Below, piece after piece: positions 24,170-32,556 of a stretch of DNA of 35,623 bases. The stretch comes from M2408 sp044348665 (GTDB lineage: Bacteria > Bacteroidota > Bacteroidia > Flavobacteriales_D > Crocinitomicaceae), in contig JBIKSI010000015.1 of assembly GCA_044348665.1 (NCBI GenBank), positions 1 to 35,623 on the forward strand, given 5' to 3'. Both the position numbers and the translations under genes were made by a program. Position 1 is the stretch's first letter. Each line of letters opens with the position of its first letter. Under the pieces are notes generated by a model. The model did not search any database. It worked only from the letters and a program-made list of their open reading frames with translations, and had not been told where the DNA came from.

Positions 24170-26839
24170 TTACAGAATCACACTGCCCAACCAACGCTCC
24201 ATTTCTTCAAACGATTTTCCTTTTCGTTCCGCAATGGATTTTACTTGTTCGTTGGTGATTTTACCTAAACCAAAATATTTAGCTTGTGGATGGGCAAAAT
24301 ACCAGCCAGAAACTGCTGCTGTAGGATACATGGCTAAACTTTCAGTTAAGTTCACTCCGCTTCGTTTTGTTGCGTCCAGAATTTCAAACAAGGTTACTTT
24401 TTCGGTGTGATCAGGACAAGCAGGATATCCCGGTGCTGGACGAATTCCACGGTATTTTTCTTTGATGAGTTCATCGTTCTCCAATTTTTCATCGCTGGCA
24501 TAGCCCCAATAATCTTTACGAACTAATTCATGTAAGTGCTCAGCAAATGCTTCTGCCAAACGATCGCCCAATGCTTTCAACAAAATAGAAGAATAATCGT
24601 CGTGGTCTTTTTCAAATTCTGCCACTCTTTCATCTAAACCTATTCCTGTTGTCACCACAAAAGCTCCTACATAATCCTGTAATTTCGTATCTTTAGGTGC
24701 GATGAAATCAGCTAAAGCAATATTCGGAACTCCTTGTGCTTTGCTTGTTTGTTGACGCAAACTGTATTGAATAGCAAGCACTTCTGAACGTGTGTCATCA
24801 GCATAGATTTCAATATCATCTCCAATCGCATTCGCTGGAAACAAACCAAAAACAGCATTCGCTTGCAACCATTTTTCACTGACAATTTTGTGCAACATCT
24901 CTTGGGCATCGTCAAAAAGTTTTTTCGCTTCAACACCAACAACTTCGTCTTCCAAAATATTTGGATATTTTCCGTGCAATTCCCAGGTTTGGAAAAAAGG
25001 TGTCCAATCGATGTATGGAACTAATTTCTCTAAGGGATAAGCTTTCAATTCCTTAACGCCTAATTCTTTTGGTATCGCAATATCTTCAGCCTTCCATTCA
25101 ATTTGGAATTTATTTTTTTGTGCTTGTTCCAAAGAAAGTAAATTCTTTTCTGAACGGTTCTTTTCGTGGTGTTCGCGTAGTTTTTGGTAATCCGCTTTTA
25201 GCTCTTTGACAAAATCGTCTTTTTTGTGTCCCAACAAACTTTCCACAACTGTAACTGCTCGAGAAGCATCTAAAACATGAACCGTTTGACCTTTCGTATA
25301 ATTTTGTTCAATTTTTACTGCAGTATGCACACGAGAAGTTGTTGCTCCACCAATCATCAAGGGAATCGACAAGCCTGCTCGTTCCATTTCTTTAGCCACA
25401 TGCACCATTTCGTCCAATGAAGGTGTAATTAAACCACTCAATCCAATCACATCTACATTTTCTTTGATGGCAGTTTCGATGATTTTCTCGGTTGGAACCA
25501 TGACACCAATATCAATGACTTCGTAGTTGTTACATCCCAAAACGACACCCACAATGTTTTTTCCAATGTCGTGAACGTCGCCTTTTACAGTCGCCATTAA
25601 GACTTTTCCTGCTGAAGAACTTTTCCCATCTTTTTCCGCTTCGATATAAGGAAGTAAAACGGCAACAGCTTTTTTCATTACACGAGCAGATTTTACTACT
25701 TGAGGCAAGAACATTTTTCCGCTACCGAATAAATCTCCAACCACGTTCATTCCATCCATCAAAGGACCTTCAATAACTTCAATCGGTCGGGCGTATAATT
25801 TTCTGCATTCTTCTGTATCTTCGTCGATAAACTCCACGATTCCTTTGACCAAGGCATGTTTTAAGCGTTCTTGCACAGAAACATTTCTCCACGATAAATC
25901 TACTTCTTTCTTAGTTGCATCGCCTTTTACCGTTTCTGCAAATTCTAGTAATCTCTCCGTGGCATCAGATCTGCGATTCAACATTACATCTTCCACATGT
26001 TCCAACAAATCCTTTGGAATATCATCATAAATCTCAATCATGGTAGGATTCACAATTCCCATGTCCATTCCTTCCTTAATCGCATGATATAAAAACACGG
26101 AATGCATCGCTTCTCGTACTTTATTGTTTCCTCTAAAGGAGAAAGATACGTTTGATACTCCACCACTTACATGCGCCCCTGGCAGATTTGTTCGAATCCA
26201 TTTTGTTGCTCTGAAAAAATCCAAGGCATTGTTATTGTGTTCCTCCATACCTGTTGCCACAGGGAAAATATTCGGGTCGAAAATGATATCTTGAGCAGGG
26301 AAATTTACTTTATCTACTAATACGCGATACGAACGTTCGCAGATTTCAATTCTTCGTTCATACGAATCCGCTTGACCTTGTTCGTCAAAAGCCATCACGA
26401 TTACTGCTGCACCGTACCGTTTGATTTTTTTAGCTTGAGCGATGAAATTTTCCTCCCCTTCTTTCAAAGAAATCGAATTTACAATTCCTTTTCCTTGAAT
26501 GCATTGCAATCCAGCTTCAATGATTTCCCATTTCGAGCTGTCAATCATCACCGGAATACGTGAAATATCTGGTTCGGAAGCCATCAAATTCAAAAATTTA
26601 ACCATCGCTTCTTTACCGTCAATCATTCCTTCATCCATATTCACGTCGATGATTTGCGCACCACCTTCAACCTGCTCTAAGGCAACGGAAAGAGCATCTT
26701 CAAAACGATTTTCCTGAATCATACGCAAAAAAGCACGTGAGCCAGTTACGTTGGTGCGTTCACCTATGTTGATGAAATTTGATTCTGGCGTTACAACCAA
26801 TGGCTCAAGGCCGGATAATTTTAATGGGGGAAGATTCAT
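24170..26839 (-). CDS. metH: Methionine synthase, folate/cobalamin/activation part (split MetH)
   Basis: The 889-residue protein corresponds to the second, third and fourth modules of cobalamin-dependent methionine synthase: a pterin (methyl-tetrahydrofolate) binding barrel (about 15-290, FINIGERTNVTGSRAF), the cap (about 310-400), the B12 domain with the axial-ligand motif DVHDIGKN near 420 and SGLITPSLDEMV/GGATTS, and the S-adenosylmethionine activation domain (about 560-889, with RPAPGYPACPDHTEK). The homocysteine-binding module is missing from this polypeptide and is encoded by the gene ending at 27352. Both parts together make methionine from homocysteine. Two-gene MetH is usual in Bacteroidota. 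It would share the SAM riboswitch upstream of the first half if transcription passes the inserted cassette. Confidence 0.95.
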   Translation of the reverse strand: MNLPPLKLSGLEPLVVTPESNFINIGERTNVTGSRAFLRMIQENRFEDALSVALEQVEGGAQIIDVNMDEGMIDGKEAMVKFLNLMASEPDISRIPVMIDSSKWEIIEAGLQCIQGKGIVNSISLKEGEENFIAQAKKIKRYGAAVIVMAFDEQGQADSYERRIEICERSYRVLVDKVNFPAQDIIFDPNIFPVATGMEEHNNNALDFFRATKWIRTNLPGAHVSGGVSNVSFSFRGNNKVREAMHSVFLYHAIKEGMDMGIVNPTMIEIYDDIPKDLLEHVEDVMLNRRSDATERLLEFAETVKGDATKKEVDLSWRNVSVQERLKHALVKGIVEFIDEDTEECRKLYARPIEVIEGPLMDGMNVVGDLFGSGKMFLPQVVKSARVMKKAVAVLLPYIEAEKDGKSSSAGKVLMATVKGDVHDIGKNIVGVVLGCNNYEVIDIGVMVPTEKIIETAIKENVDVIGLSGLITPSLDEMVHVAKEMERAGLSIPLMIGGATTSRVHTAVKIEQNYTKGQTVHVLDASRAVTVVESLLGHKKDDFVKELKADYQKLREHHEKNRSEKNLLSLEQAQKNKFQIEWKAEDIAIPKELGVKELKAYPLEKLVPYIDWTPFFQTWELHGKYPNILEDEVVGVEAKKLFDDAQEMLHKIVSEKWLQANAVFGLFPANAIGDDIEIYADDTRSEVLAIQYSLRQQTSKAQGVPNIALADFIAPKDTKLQDYVGAFVVTTGIGLDERVAEFEKDHDDYSSILLKALGDRLAEAFAEHLHELVRKDYWGYASDEKLENDELIKEKYRGIRPAPGYPACPDHTEKVTLFEILDATKRSGVNLTESLAMYPTAAVSGWYFAHPQAKYFGLGKITNEQVKSIAERKGKSFEEMERWLGSVIL

Positions 26840-26849
26840 ATTTTTTAAA

Positions 26850-26904
26850 AGTGAAAAATTAAAACTAAAAAGTGAAGAGTTAAAAACAAAAAGTGAAGAG
26901 TTAA
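26850..26904. repeat. Three 21-bp tandem units on the metH-C side of the four-helix-bundle gene
   Basis: On the plus strand AGTGAARARTTAA begins at 26850, 26871 and 26892, an exact 21-bp period with A-rich fill (AAACTAAAA, AAACAAAA). The latter two copies read AGTGAAGAGTTAA. They lie between the four-helix-bundle gene and metH-C, in the opposite orientation to the copies at 27352-27378. Confidence 0.85.
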
Positions 26905-26914
26905 GTGTTATAAA

Positions 26915-27283
26915 TTAAGAATTAGTTTTATTATTTAATTTAGCTTTTGACGTTATAACACTGCTTGAAAGCATTCTATATATTTCTTGTGATTTGGAAT
27001 AAATTGGATTGAACGTATCTTTTTCAATAAATTGAGAATCATGCAATAATTCGAGCCAATATTGGGATTCATTACATTCTTTAATAGAAATGGATAATTT
27101 ATGAATAAAATCAGGTAAACTCTGAGCATTATTTGCTTCACGAATGTTAGCTCCAACAGATGTTGCAGATCTTAATAACTGCTTGCTCATAACAAATTCA
27201 TTTTTTGCATTCAGATTTTTACATAACTTAACAGAGTCAAGGGCAAATGAATAACTTTTCGATTTTAAATTGTTTTCTTTCAT
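26915..27283 (-). CDS. Four-helix-bundle protein of the S23/IVP (TIGR02436) family
   Basis: The 122-residue protein has the family's conserved runs: KSYSFALDSVKLCKNL, EFVMSKQLLRSATSVGANIREANNAQSLPDFIHKLSISIKECNESQYWLELL. The family was first seen in intervening sequences of 23S rRNA genes of spirochaetes and forms helical bundles related in fold to the Avd accessory protein of diversity-generating retroelements; its biochemical role is poorly known. This copy is not in an rRNA gene but between the halves of metH, and is bounded on both sides by inverted copies of a 13-bp repeat, so it looks like the passenger of a small insertion of about 530 bp. Reading frame and conserved residues are intact, suggesting it is functional or recent. 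Confidence 0.88.
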   Translation of the reverse strand: MKENNLKSKSYSFALDSVKLCKNLNAKNEFVMSKQLLRSATSVGANIREANNAQSLPDFIHKLSISIKECNESQYWLELLHDSQFIEKDTFNPIYSKSQEIYRMLSSSVITSKAKLNNKTNS

Positions 27284-27351
27284 GAGGTTTAATATTAAAA
27301 GTGAAATCTAATTTAATGATAAAATATGTGCCGTACAAGTTTTTTCCATTT

Positions 27352-27378
27352 TTAATTCTTCACTTTTAACTCTTCACT
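27352..27378. repeat. Two inverted repeat units forming the end of the metH-N coding sequence
   Basis: On the minus strand AGTGAAGAGTTAA (27378-27366) and AGTGAAGAATTAA (27364-27352) follow each other at 14-bp spacing. They encode the last residues SEELKVKN and the stop of the upstream metH half. The second unit is identical to one between sufC and sufD. Confidence 0.85.
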
Positions 27379-28368
27379 GTGAAATTTTCTAGGTTCATAC
27401 TTTTTCGCCAAATCCGCTATCACTTTGATATGTGCCGGAGTTGTTCCGCAGCAGCCACCGATGATGTTTACAAGGTGTTCATCCAAAAAGGTTTTGATTT
27501 GTTCACCCATTAATTCAGCTGTTTCATCGTATTGACCGAACTCGTTTGGTAAACCTGCGTTTGGATGCGCGGAAACAGCAAAAGGAGATTCTTTGTCTAA
27601 GATTTGTAAATAAGGTCGCATCATGGAAGCTCCTAAGGCACAGTTTAAACCAATACTTAATAATGGCATGTGAGAAACGGAAATTAAAAATGCTTCGGTT
27701 GTTTGTCCTGTTAAGGTTCTACCAGATTGATCGGTAATGGTACCAGAAACCATTATTGGCAATTTAGTTTTGCGTTCTTCAAAAACTTCGTCAATGGCAA
27801 ATAAAGCTGCTTTTGCATTTAATGTATCAAAGACTGTTTCAACCAGTAAAATATCAACTCCACCATCCATCAAAGCATTGACTTGCTGTTTGTAAGCGCT
27901 TACCAATTCTTGAAAAGTAATTCCTCTAAAACCAGGATCATTTACATCTGGTGAAATACTTGCAGTTCGGTTTGTTGGACCAATTGAACCTGCAACAAAA
28001 CGGGGTTTATCTGGGTTGAGTGCTGTGAATTCATCTGCAACTTTTTTCGCAATTTTTGCTGAATGATAATTAATGTCATAGACCGCAAATTCTAGATCAT
28101 AATCTGCTTGCGCAATGGTTGTTCCAGAAAAGGTATTCGTTTCAGCGATATCTGCACCAGCCTCAAAATATTGACGGTGAATATCTTCTATGATTTCTGG
28201 GCGCGTCAAGGAAAGTAAATCGTTGTTTCCTTTTAAAGGTTTGTGATGATTTTCAAACCAGCCTTTGCGAAAATCTTCTTCTTCGAGTTTATGACGTTGA
28301 ATCATAGTACCCATCGCTCCGTCAAGAACTAAGATTCTTTTTTTTAGGATTTCTTCTATTTTGCTCAT
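27352..28368 (-). CDS. metH: Methionine synthase, homocysteine-binding part (split MetH)
   Basis: The 338-residue protein (from MSKIEEILKKRILVLDGAMGTMIQRH) is the zinc-dependent homocysteine S-methyltransferase barrel, module one of MetH, with zinc ligands in GLNCALG and in GGCCGTTPAH. An open frame runs back to 28419, but those 17 codons lie just behind the riboswitch and are not MetH-like, so the ATG at 28368 is used. It works with the cobalamin half encoded downstream. The last eight residues, SEELKVKN, are encoded by the repeat units that border the inserted four-helix-bundle cassette, so this tail is probably acquired. A SAM-I riboswitch lies 53 bp upstream. Confidence 0.93.
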   Translation of the reverse strand: MSKIEEILKKRILVLDGAMGTMIQRHKLEEEDFRKGWFENHHKPLKGNNDLLSLTRPEIIEDIHRQYFEAGADIAETNTFSGTTIAQADYDLEFAVYDINYHSAKIAKKVADEFTALNPDKPRFVAGSIGPTNRTASISPDVNDPGFRGITFQELVSAYKQQVNALMDGGVDILLVETVFDTLNAKAALFAIDEVFEERKTKLPIMVSGTITDQSGRTLTGQTTEAFLISVSHMPLLSIGLNCALGASMMRPYLQILDKESPFAVSAHPNAGLPNEFGQYDETAELMGEQIKTFLDEHLVNIIGGCCGTTPAHIKVIADLAKKYEPRKFHSEELKVKN

Positions 28369-28421
28369 AATATCTAATTTATACTTTAAAATATACAAAT
28401 TAAGAGGGTTGATGAACAAAC

Positions 28422-28545
28422 ACTTATCTTTTCGGTCAATTGACAGATAGGATTTGGCACCGGTTTTCCAATCCCGATTAATCGAGACTTATAGTTGGTT
28501 GCCAAGGTTTCGTAGGGCCTTATCCCTCCACCTTTCTTAATAAGT
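28422..28545 (-). promoter_or_regulatory. SAM-I (S-box) riboswitch of the metH operon
   Basis: The minus strand has the S-box core in order: TTAAGAAAGGTGGAGGGA, GGCCCTACGAAACC, TTGGCAACC, a variable hairpin, and GGTGCCAAATCC, ending GAAAAGATAAGT. P1 closes between ACTTAT (28540-28545) and ATAAGT (28422-28427). SAM binding normally turns the downstream genes off. No terminator hairpin is seen between the aptamer and the start codon at 28368, so the mode of control (transcription or translation) is open. Confidence 0.92.
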
Positions 28546-28596
28546 TTCGCTTAAAAAATAAAAATTTATTAAGCTTTTGATTTTAAAGAACTAGTG

Positions 28597-28604
28597 CAAA
28601 ATTA
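28597..28604 (-). promoter_or_regulatory. -7 box of the metH promoter
   Basis: TAATTTTG on the minus strand, 52 bp upstream of the riboswitch. A TTTG lies 15 nt further up (28620-28623), which is closer than usual, so the -33 element is uncertain. Confidence 0.45.
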
Positions 28605-28755
28605 CAATTAATTTAAAAACAAAATGTTTTTTTAAATAATAATTTTTTGATTTGTTAACGAGCAATGTTAATTTTTTTTTAAATTACGAATAGTAGAAAA
28701 TCGATTTTATAAAATAATATAAATATTTAATCGTTCTTTGCATAAAATTATAATT

Positions 28756-30255
28756 ATGAAGTTATTTAAAGTTTTATATGTGGTATTTCTTTTTTTAAAC
28801 GGATTTGTTTTTGCACAAGAAATTGAATCAAAAAACCATTATACTTTTTCACTGACCAATAGTATCAATAGAAGTTCTTCCAAATTTGTTTTGGGTGAAG
28901 GTAAAAAACCGGAAGATGCATACGGTATTGCTCATGGTTTGAATTTTCATTATACGCGAATTTTAAATTCCAAGTTTTCCATTTCAGGAGGCTTTGGTTT
29001 GGGGTTTTTACCGATAAATATGAAAGTTAGAAGTTTTGATTCATTTCAAGGGACTGACAATTGGGGCTATTTTTCTAGAATAAATTATAAAGCATTTACG
29101 AAATATGAACTTTTAGCATCTTATCACAAAACATTGAACGAAAAATATGGCTTAAAATTTAATTTTGGAGGAGGTATAAATCACTACGGAGGTAGCAGCT
29201 ATGGTTATTCTGCAGGGAATTATGACATTACAGGTGAAACGAATTCAGAATTGTATGATTTTGACATCCAATTTACGAATAGCGCCAAACCCTATTTAAC
29301 ACTTGGAACAGAAATTACAAAAAACCTTAAAAACAAAGACATTTTAGCATTAAAAATGAATTTTGAATATTCTTTTAAAAATGCTTACTCGGGAACATAT
29401 TCGATTTACGATGGAAGTTCAAAGGGAGAATGTTTCAATCGAGGAAATTATTTTAACCTTGCTTTGGCTTATACAATGACTGGCAACAAACGATTATCTC
29501 GTTTAAATCAATTAAAATTGGAGAACAATTTGGATAAAAAATCTGCAAAAAGATTGATTAAAAAAGAAAATCGTTTCATCGATTCTAAAAGTACATTCAT
29601 AAGTTTCGCTGGAGGATTAGGGATTGGCATGAATTTAATTGAATCAGATCCTGGAGCAACATTAATGAAAAGTGGATTTGCTTCATTCTTGCCAAGAATT
29701 TCAATTGAAAAAGGATTAAAAAATAATTTTTACGGAGAAATTGGATTTCATTCTCAAACTTTTTGGGATGTCAGTAAATTTAATGTTTACGAATATGGAA
29801 GTAGTGGCGGAAATGCTTTTTATGCTTATCAATTATCTGTTGGTGGACTTTACAGATGGACTTTAAAAAACAATTATAATGTATTAAACTTCCACTCAGG
29901 TTTTTCTATTGGTTACCACAATGCCCGAAATTTAGAGAATGGTTTGTCTTCTTGGGGAAGTGGTGGTGTATCTTCGGGCACAATTGGCAATGAAGTATTT
30001 CACATAGAATACAATTCACAAAGTCGCATAAAATCAAATATTTTAGCTTCCTGCTACCTTGGCGTATCTAAAGACTTTAGAATTGTTAATAATTTCTATT
30101 TTACGATGAATTACAGACAACAATTTGGTTTAATAAAAGCGAGTGAAGCCACCTACAATTATAGTGGATTAAATGTTCCAACGACGCAAGGTGCAAGAAT
30201 GAAAATAAATGGTACAAGTCGGGATTTTCAGCTCGGATTTAAAATCAAACTATAA
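28756..30255 (+). CDS. Outer-membrane beta-barrel-like protein of unknown function
   Basis: From the second in-frame ATG (28756) the 499-residue protein begins with a clean signal peptide, MKLFKVLYVVFLFLNGFVFAQ; an ATG at 28738 would add six residues. The mature part alternates hydrophobic and polar residues with many glycines and aromatics (GGFGLGFLP, LKFNFGGGINHYGG, LGFKIKL at the end), typical of outer-membrane barrels. Similar stretches occur in both halves (FSISGGFGLGFLP near 75; FISFAGGLGIGMNL near 290), with a lysine-rich linker around 255-280, so it may contain two barrel-like repeats. No sorting domain or lipobox. Flanking genes do not suggest a role. Confidence 0.65.
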   Translation: MKLFKVLYVVFLFLNGFVFAQEIESKNHYTFSLTNSINRSSSKFVLGEGKKPEDAYGIAHGLNFHYTRILNSKFSISGGFGLGFLPINMKVRSFDSFQGTDNWGYFSRINYKAFTKYELLASYHKTLNEKYGLKFNFGGGINHYGGSSYGYSAGNYDITGETNSELYDFDIQFTNSAKPYLTLGTEITKNLKNKDILALKMNFEYSFKNAYSGTYSIYDGSSKGECFNRGNYFNLALAYTMTGNKRLSRLNQLKLENNLDKKSAKRLIKKENRFIDSKSTFISFAGGLGIGMNLIESDPGATLMKSGFASFLPRISIEKGLKNNFYGEIGFHSQTFWDVSKFNVYEYGSSGGNAFYAYQLSVGGLYRWTLKNNYNVLNFHSGFSIGYHNARNLENGLSSWGSGGVSSGTIGNEVFHIEYNSQSRIKSNILASCYLGVSKDFRIVNNFYFTMNYRQQFGLIKASEATYNYSGLNVPTTQGARMKINGTSRDFQLGFKIKL

Positions 30256-30331
30256 AGATAAATTGGAGGAGAAAATTTATGATGGCTTGAAATATCTGTC
30301 AATTGGCAAAATCCGCCTTGTCTTTATTTTT

Positions 30332-31597
30332 TTACTTCAAACTGATTGGCATTAAACCTTCTTTTCTATTATTTGAAACGGTAAACCAACGGTATTGTGC
30401 TTTTTCTATGATTTCATTTTCTTTACCTTGCATGATTAAATCAAAACGAACGATTGCATTGTAGGCATTGAATAAATCTTTGTCTTGATTGTAATTTACT
30501 CTTCCTTGGTAAACTGACATTAAGAAACTTCTATAACTTGTGTAATACTCGCTGTCAAAACTAGAATCGTAGCAATCTAATTCTGAAACAGCTTTTAGAT
30601 CTTCTTCGCCAAACTTTGTGCCTAAGGAAGTTGTTTCGATGAAATCTATATCTCCCGCATCTTTGTCAGAAATAAACCCTAAGAAACAATGATTTGGTGT
30701 GGTAAGAATTACAGGTTCGATTCCCATTTTGTATAAAACAGAAGCCATTGCTACCGTTCCATCTACGCAATTCGCTTGCGCAGAATTCAACGATTCATCC
30801 AAAGTTCTCACAAATTGATATTTTATAAACGGCCTTGCCTCCGTATTAATTTTTTGGTTGGGAGAATTAAGACTACTGTAAACAACGCCTTTAGATTTGA
30901 AGTAATTCCAAACAGCAAAAACTTGCTTGTAAACATCAGCTTTAGATCCTTGATAACCAATAACAGAAGAAATAACTCCTTGCTTCAAAATGGCTGGTAA
31001 AATTTCATTTGCAATACGCGGATTATTTTCGTTTACGTATGCCGCATACATGAAATTTAGGTCTTTGAGCGAATTATCTTTCTCAACAAATGTAAAAGGA
31101 CAATCATTAATTGACCGTAGGATGATGTTTTGAGTCTTACTTCCTTCGATTTTTCCATTTACATAAACTGTATATTTTACAGAGATAGGTTTAGGTTCCA
31201 AATTTGCTTTTAAAACATCAAATTTATAGGCAATTTCAGGGAAAATAGTAAATTCAACTAAACTTTTATCAGCAAAAGTTTCATAAACCGTTTTCTCCAT
31301 GATACTTGAAGATTCAATTTCAACTTTGATAGAATATGCTTTTGAGTTTAGGTTTGTAAATTTGAATCCTAATTGACCTTCACGATCGCCTTTAATCGAT
31401 TTTTCAGCTTCAGAAAGGGTTTTCTCCGAATTTTCTCCAATATTTCGTGTGGCATTTGCCCAAATATAAGAAGGAAAAAGTTGATTATCCATCACGACAA
31501 TAGGTTCCCAAAGCAGTCCAAATTCATCTTTAGCGTTGCCTAATGAACAAACAAAAACGAAGAGTAAAAGTAAATTCTTTTTTAAATTGAGTTTCAT
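30332..31597 (-). CDS. Secreted protein with a transglutaminase-like Cys-His-Asp region
   Basis: From the chosen ATG the protein has 421 residues and starts MKLNLKKNLLLLFVFVCSLGNA, a signal peptide. An ATG six codons upstream (31615) lies within the -7 box and cannot be used from that promoter. Residues about 30-180 are beta-rich. Near residue 275 comes NCVDGTVAMASVLYKMGIEPVILTTPNHCFLGF, then DIDFIETT, which reproduces the Cys...His...Asp order of transglutaminase-like domains. Whether it is active as a peptidase or cross-linking enzyme is not known; a periplasmic location is inferred. Confidence 0.65.
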   Translation of the reverse strand: MKLNLKKNLLLLFVFVCSLGNAKDEFGLLWEPIVVMDNQLFPSYIWANATRNIGENSEKTLSEAEKSIKGDREGQLGFKFTNLNSKAYSIKVEIESSSIMEKTVYETFADKSLVEFTIFPEIAYKFDVLKANLEPKPISVKYTVYVNGKIEGSKTQNIILRSINDCPFTFVEKDNSLKDLNFMYAAYVNENNPRIANEILPAILKQGVISSVIGYQGSKADVYKQVFAVWNYFKSKGVVYSSLNSPNQKINTEARPFIKYQFVRTLDESLNSAQANCVDGTVAMASVLYKMGIEPVILTTPNHCFLGFISDKDAGDIDFIETTSLGTKFGEEDLKAVSELDCYDSSFDSEYYTSYRSFLMSVYQGRVNYNQDKDLFNAYNAIVRFDLIMQGKENEIIEKAQYRWFTVSNNRKEGLMPISLK

Positions 31598-31612
31598 GGT
31601 GTGTTTTTTTCT

Positions 31613-31620
31613 CAAAGTTA
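31613..31620 (-). promoter_or_regulatory. -7 box of the transglutaminase-like gene
   Basis: TAACTTTG on the minus strand, 15 bp before the ATG at 31597. It decides the start codon; no -33 TTG at standard distance. Confidence 0.5.
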
Positions 31621-31655
31621 GAGGTCTTTTTTCAAAAAAGAATACGTTGAATTAC

Positions 31656-32087
31656 TTATTTTACTTTTTCGAAGTAAAATTCCTCATTATCTTTTTTCAG
31701 TTTCAAAAATTCAGCAGGAGCATCTGCCTCATCTTCATAGGAAATAATTCCTGAAGAAGCTTTTAGCTTAATAATTTCTAATTCTTCAACGTATTTTGAA
31801 CCATAGGTAATTATTAATTTATTCCCTTTCTTTTCATAGGTGAAATTAAAATAGCTTAATTGTTTGTACCCACCTTCGATAGGGAATTTATATAATTCCC
31901 CTTGATTTTGTGTGGATTTAGTATTAAAAATTAAAGTTGCACCACTTTCACCAAAATCAACAGTTGATCCATCTACCTTGTATTCATATAAAGTCCATGT
32001 TCCTGTAAGCTTTCCAATTGTTCTAGATTTTTCACAAGACGAAAGGAAAAATAAAACTAAACTTAAAAAAATTATTTGCTTTTACAT
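31656..32087 (-). pseudogene. Small lipoprotein gene with a stop at codon 2
   Basis: An unbroken frame of 142 codons follows ATG TAA. The translation after the stop, KQIIFLSLVLFFLSSCEKSRTIGKL, is a complete lipoprotein signal with lipobox LSSC, followed by TWTLYEYKVDGSTVDFGESGATLIF and a C-terminus EFYFEKVK, a lipocalin-like beta-rich pattern similar to its two neighbours. The expected second codon is AAA, so one A-to-T change (32084 on the minus strand) silences the start. There is no later ATG. It lies 8 bp after the upstream lipoprotein gene. It could be a recent pseudogene, a sequencing error, or be translated from a non-ATG codon such as ATT at 32072. Confidence 0.7.
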
Positions 32088-32095
32088 TTTAACTA

Positions 32096-32545
32096 TTATT
32101 TAATTCTTTTGTATTTTAATACTGTTTCTACTCCTTCACCATTAACTGCTTCAATTGTTAATTTGTTATTCTTAATTTTCGCAATTGACACAAGAGACAT
32201 TAGGTAACCTGCTTCAAAATTATTCACTGAAGTTGATTCAATCGAAAGTTCTAAATCTTTCTTCCTACTCACTACTTGATATTGAAATTTTACGGAATAG
32301 GTGTAGTTTCCATGCGTTTGATACATTTCACCCAAATGCCCACCATATTCTGCATAAATAGGGTCGTTTTCAAAAAACGTTAGGATGATTTTTCTGTCGG
32401 TTAAATCCGTTTCTTTGTCTCCTATTTTTGATTCTTCTAATTCCCAAGAACCCACTAATTTATTTTCAATTCGCTCGATTTTCTTCTTTTCACACGATAT
32501 TGTTAGGAGAAAAAAAGAAAGGCATAATATAAGGTGATTTTTCAT
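32096..32545 (-). CDS. Lipocalin-like lipoprotein
   Basis: The 149-residue protein has a lipoprotein signal (MKNHLILCLSFFLLTISC, acylated Cys18) followed by EKKKIERIENKLVGSWELEESKIG, the N-terminal [GS]xW strand of lipocalin-like domains, and a run of beta strands ending TVLKYKRIK. Such proteins sit in the membrane facing the periplasm or surface and may bind small hydrophobic ligands; no ligand can be named. It is the third gene of a four-gene lipoprotein cluster, 11 bp after the frameshifted gene and 8 bp before the one with the codon-2 stop. Confidence 0.75.
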   Translation of the reverse strand: MKNHLILCLSFFLLTISCEKKKIERIENKLVGSWELEESKIGDKETDLTDRKIILTFFENDPIYAEYGGHLGEMYQTHGNYTYSVKFQYQVVSRKKDLELSIESTSVNNFEAGYLMSLVSIAKIKNNKLTIEAVNGEGVETVLKYKRIK

Positions 32546-32556
32546 CTTTTATATAA

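Larger units (their letters stand above)
26850..27378. mobile_element. Putative insertion cassette: four-helix-bundle gene with inverted terminal repeat arrays
   Basis: The 529-bp segment consists of three AGTGAARARTTAA units (26850-26904), the S23-type gene (26915-27283) and two inverted units (27352-27364 TTAATTCTTCACT; 27366-27378 TTAACTCTTCACT). It separates two genes that normally form one metH transcription unit. No transposase is encoded and target-site duplications are not evident, so movement by a partner enzyme elsewhere, or by recombination, is inferred. Confidence 0.5.

Noticed and set aside
23922..24258. Short open frames of 71 (minus) and 92 (plus) codons between the PKD-repeat gene and metH-C
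   Set aside because: Composition is that of random AT-rich DNA, the frames oppose each other and one overlaps the end of metH-C.
26850..26904. Evenly spaced 21-bp repeats as a CRISPR array
   Set aside because: Only three units, the fill between the 13-mers is 8 bp and A-rich rather than unique spacers, and no cas gene is near.
26915..27283. Four-helix-bundle gene as a sign of a 23S rRNA intervening sequence
   Set aside because: No rRNA sequence is present on either side; the flanks are metH genes.
24170..28368. metH as one gene broken by a mutation
   Set aside because: The split falls at a natural domain boundary, both parts have intact starts and stops, and two-gene MetH is usual in this phylum. 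The insert lies between genes.
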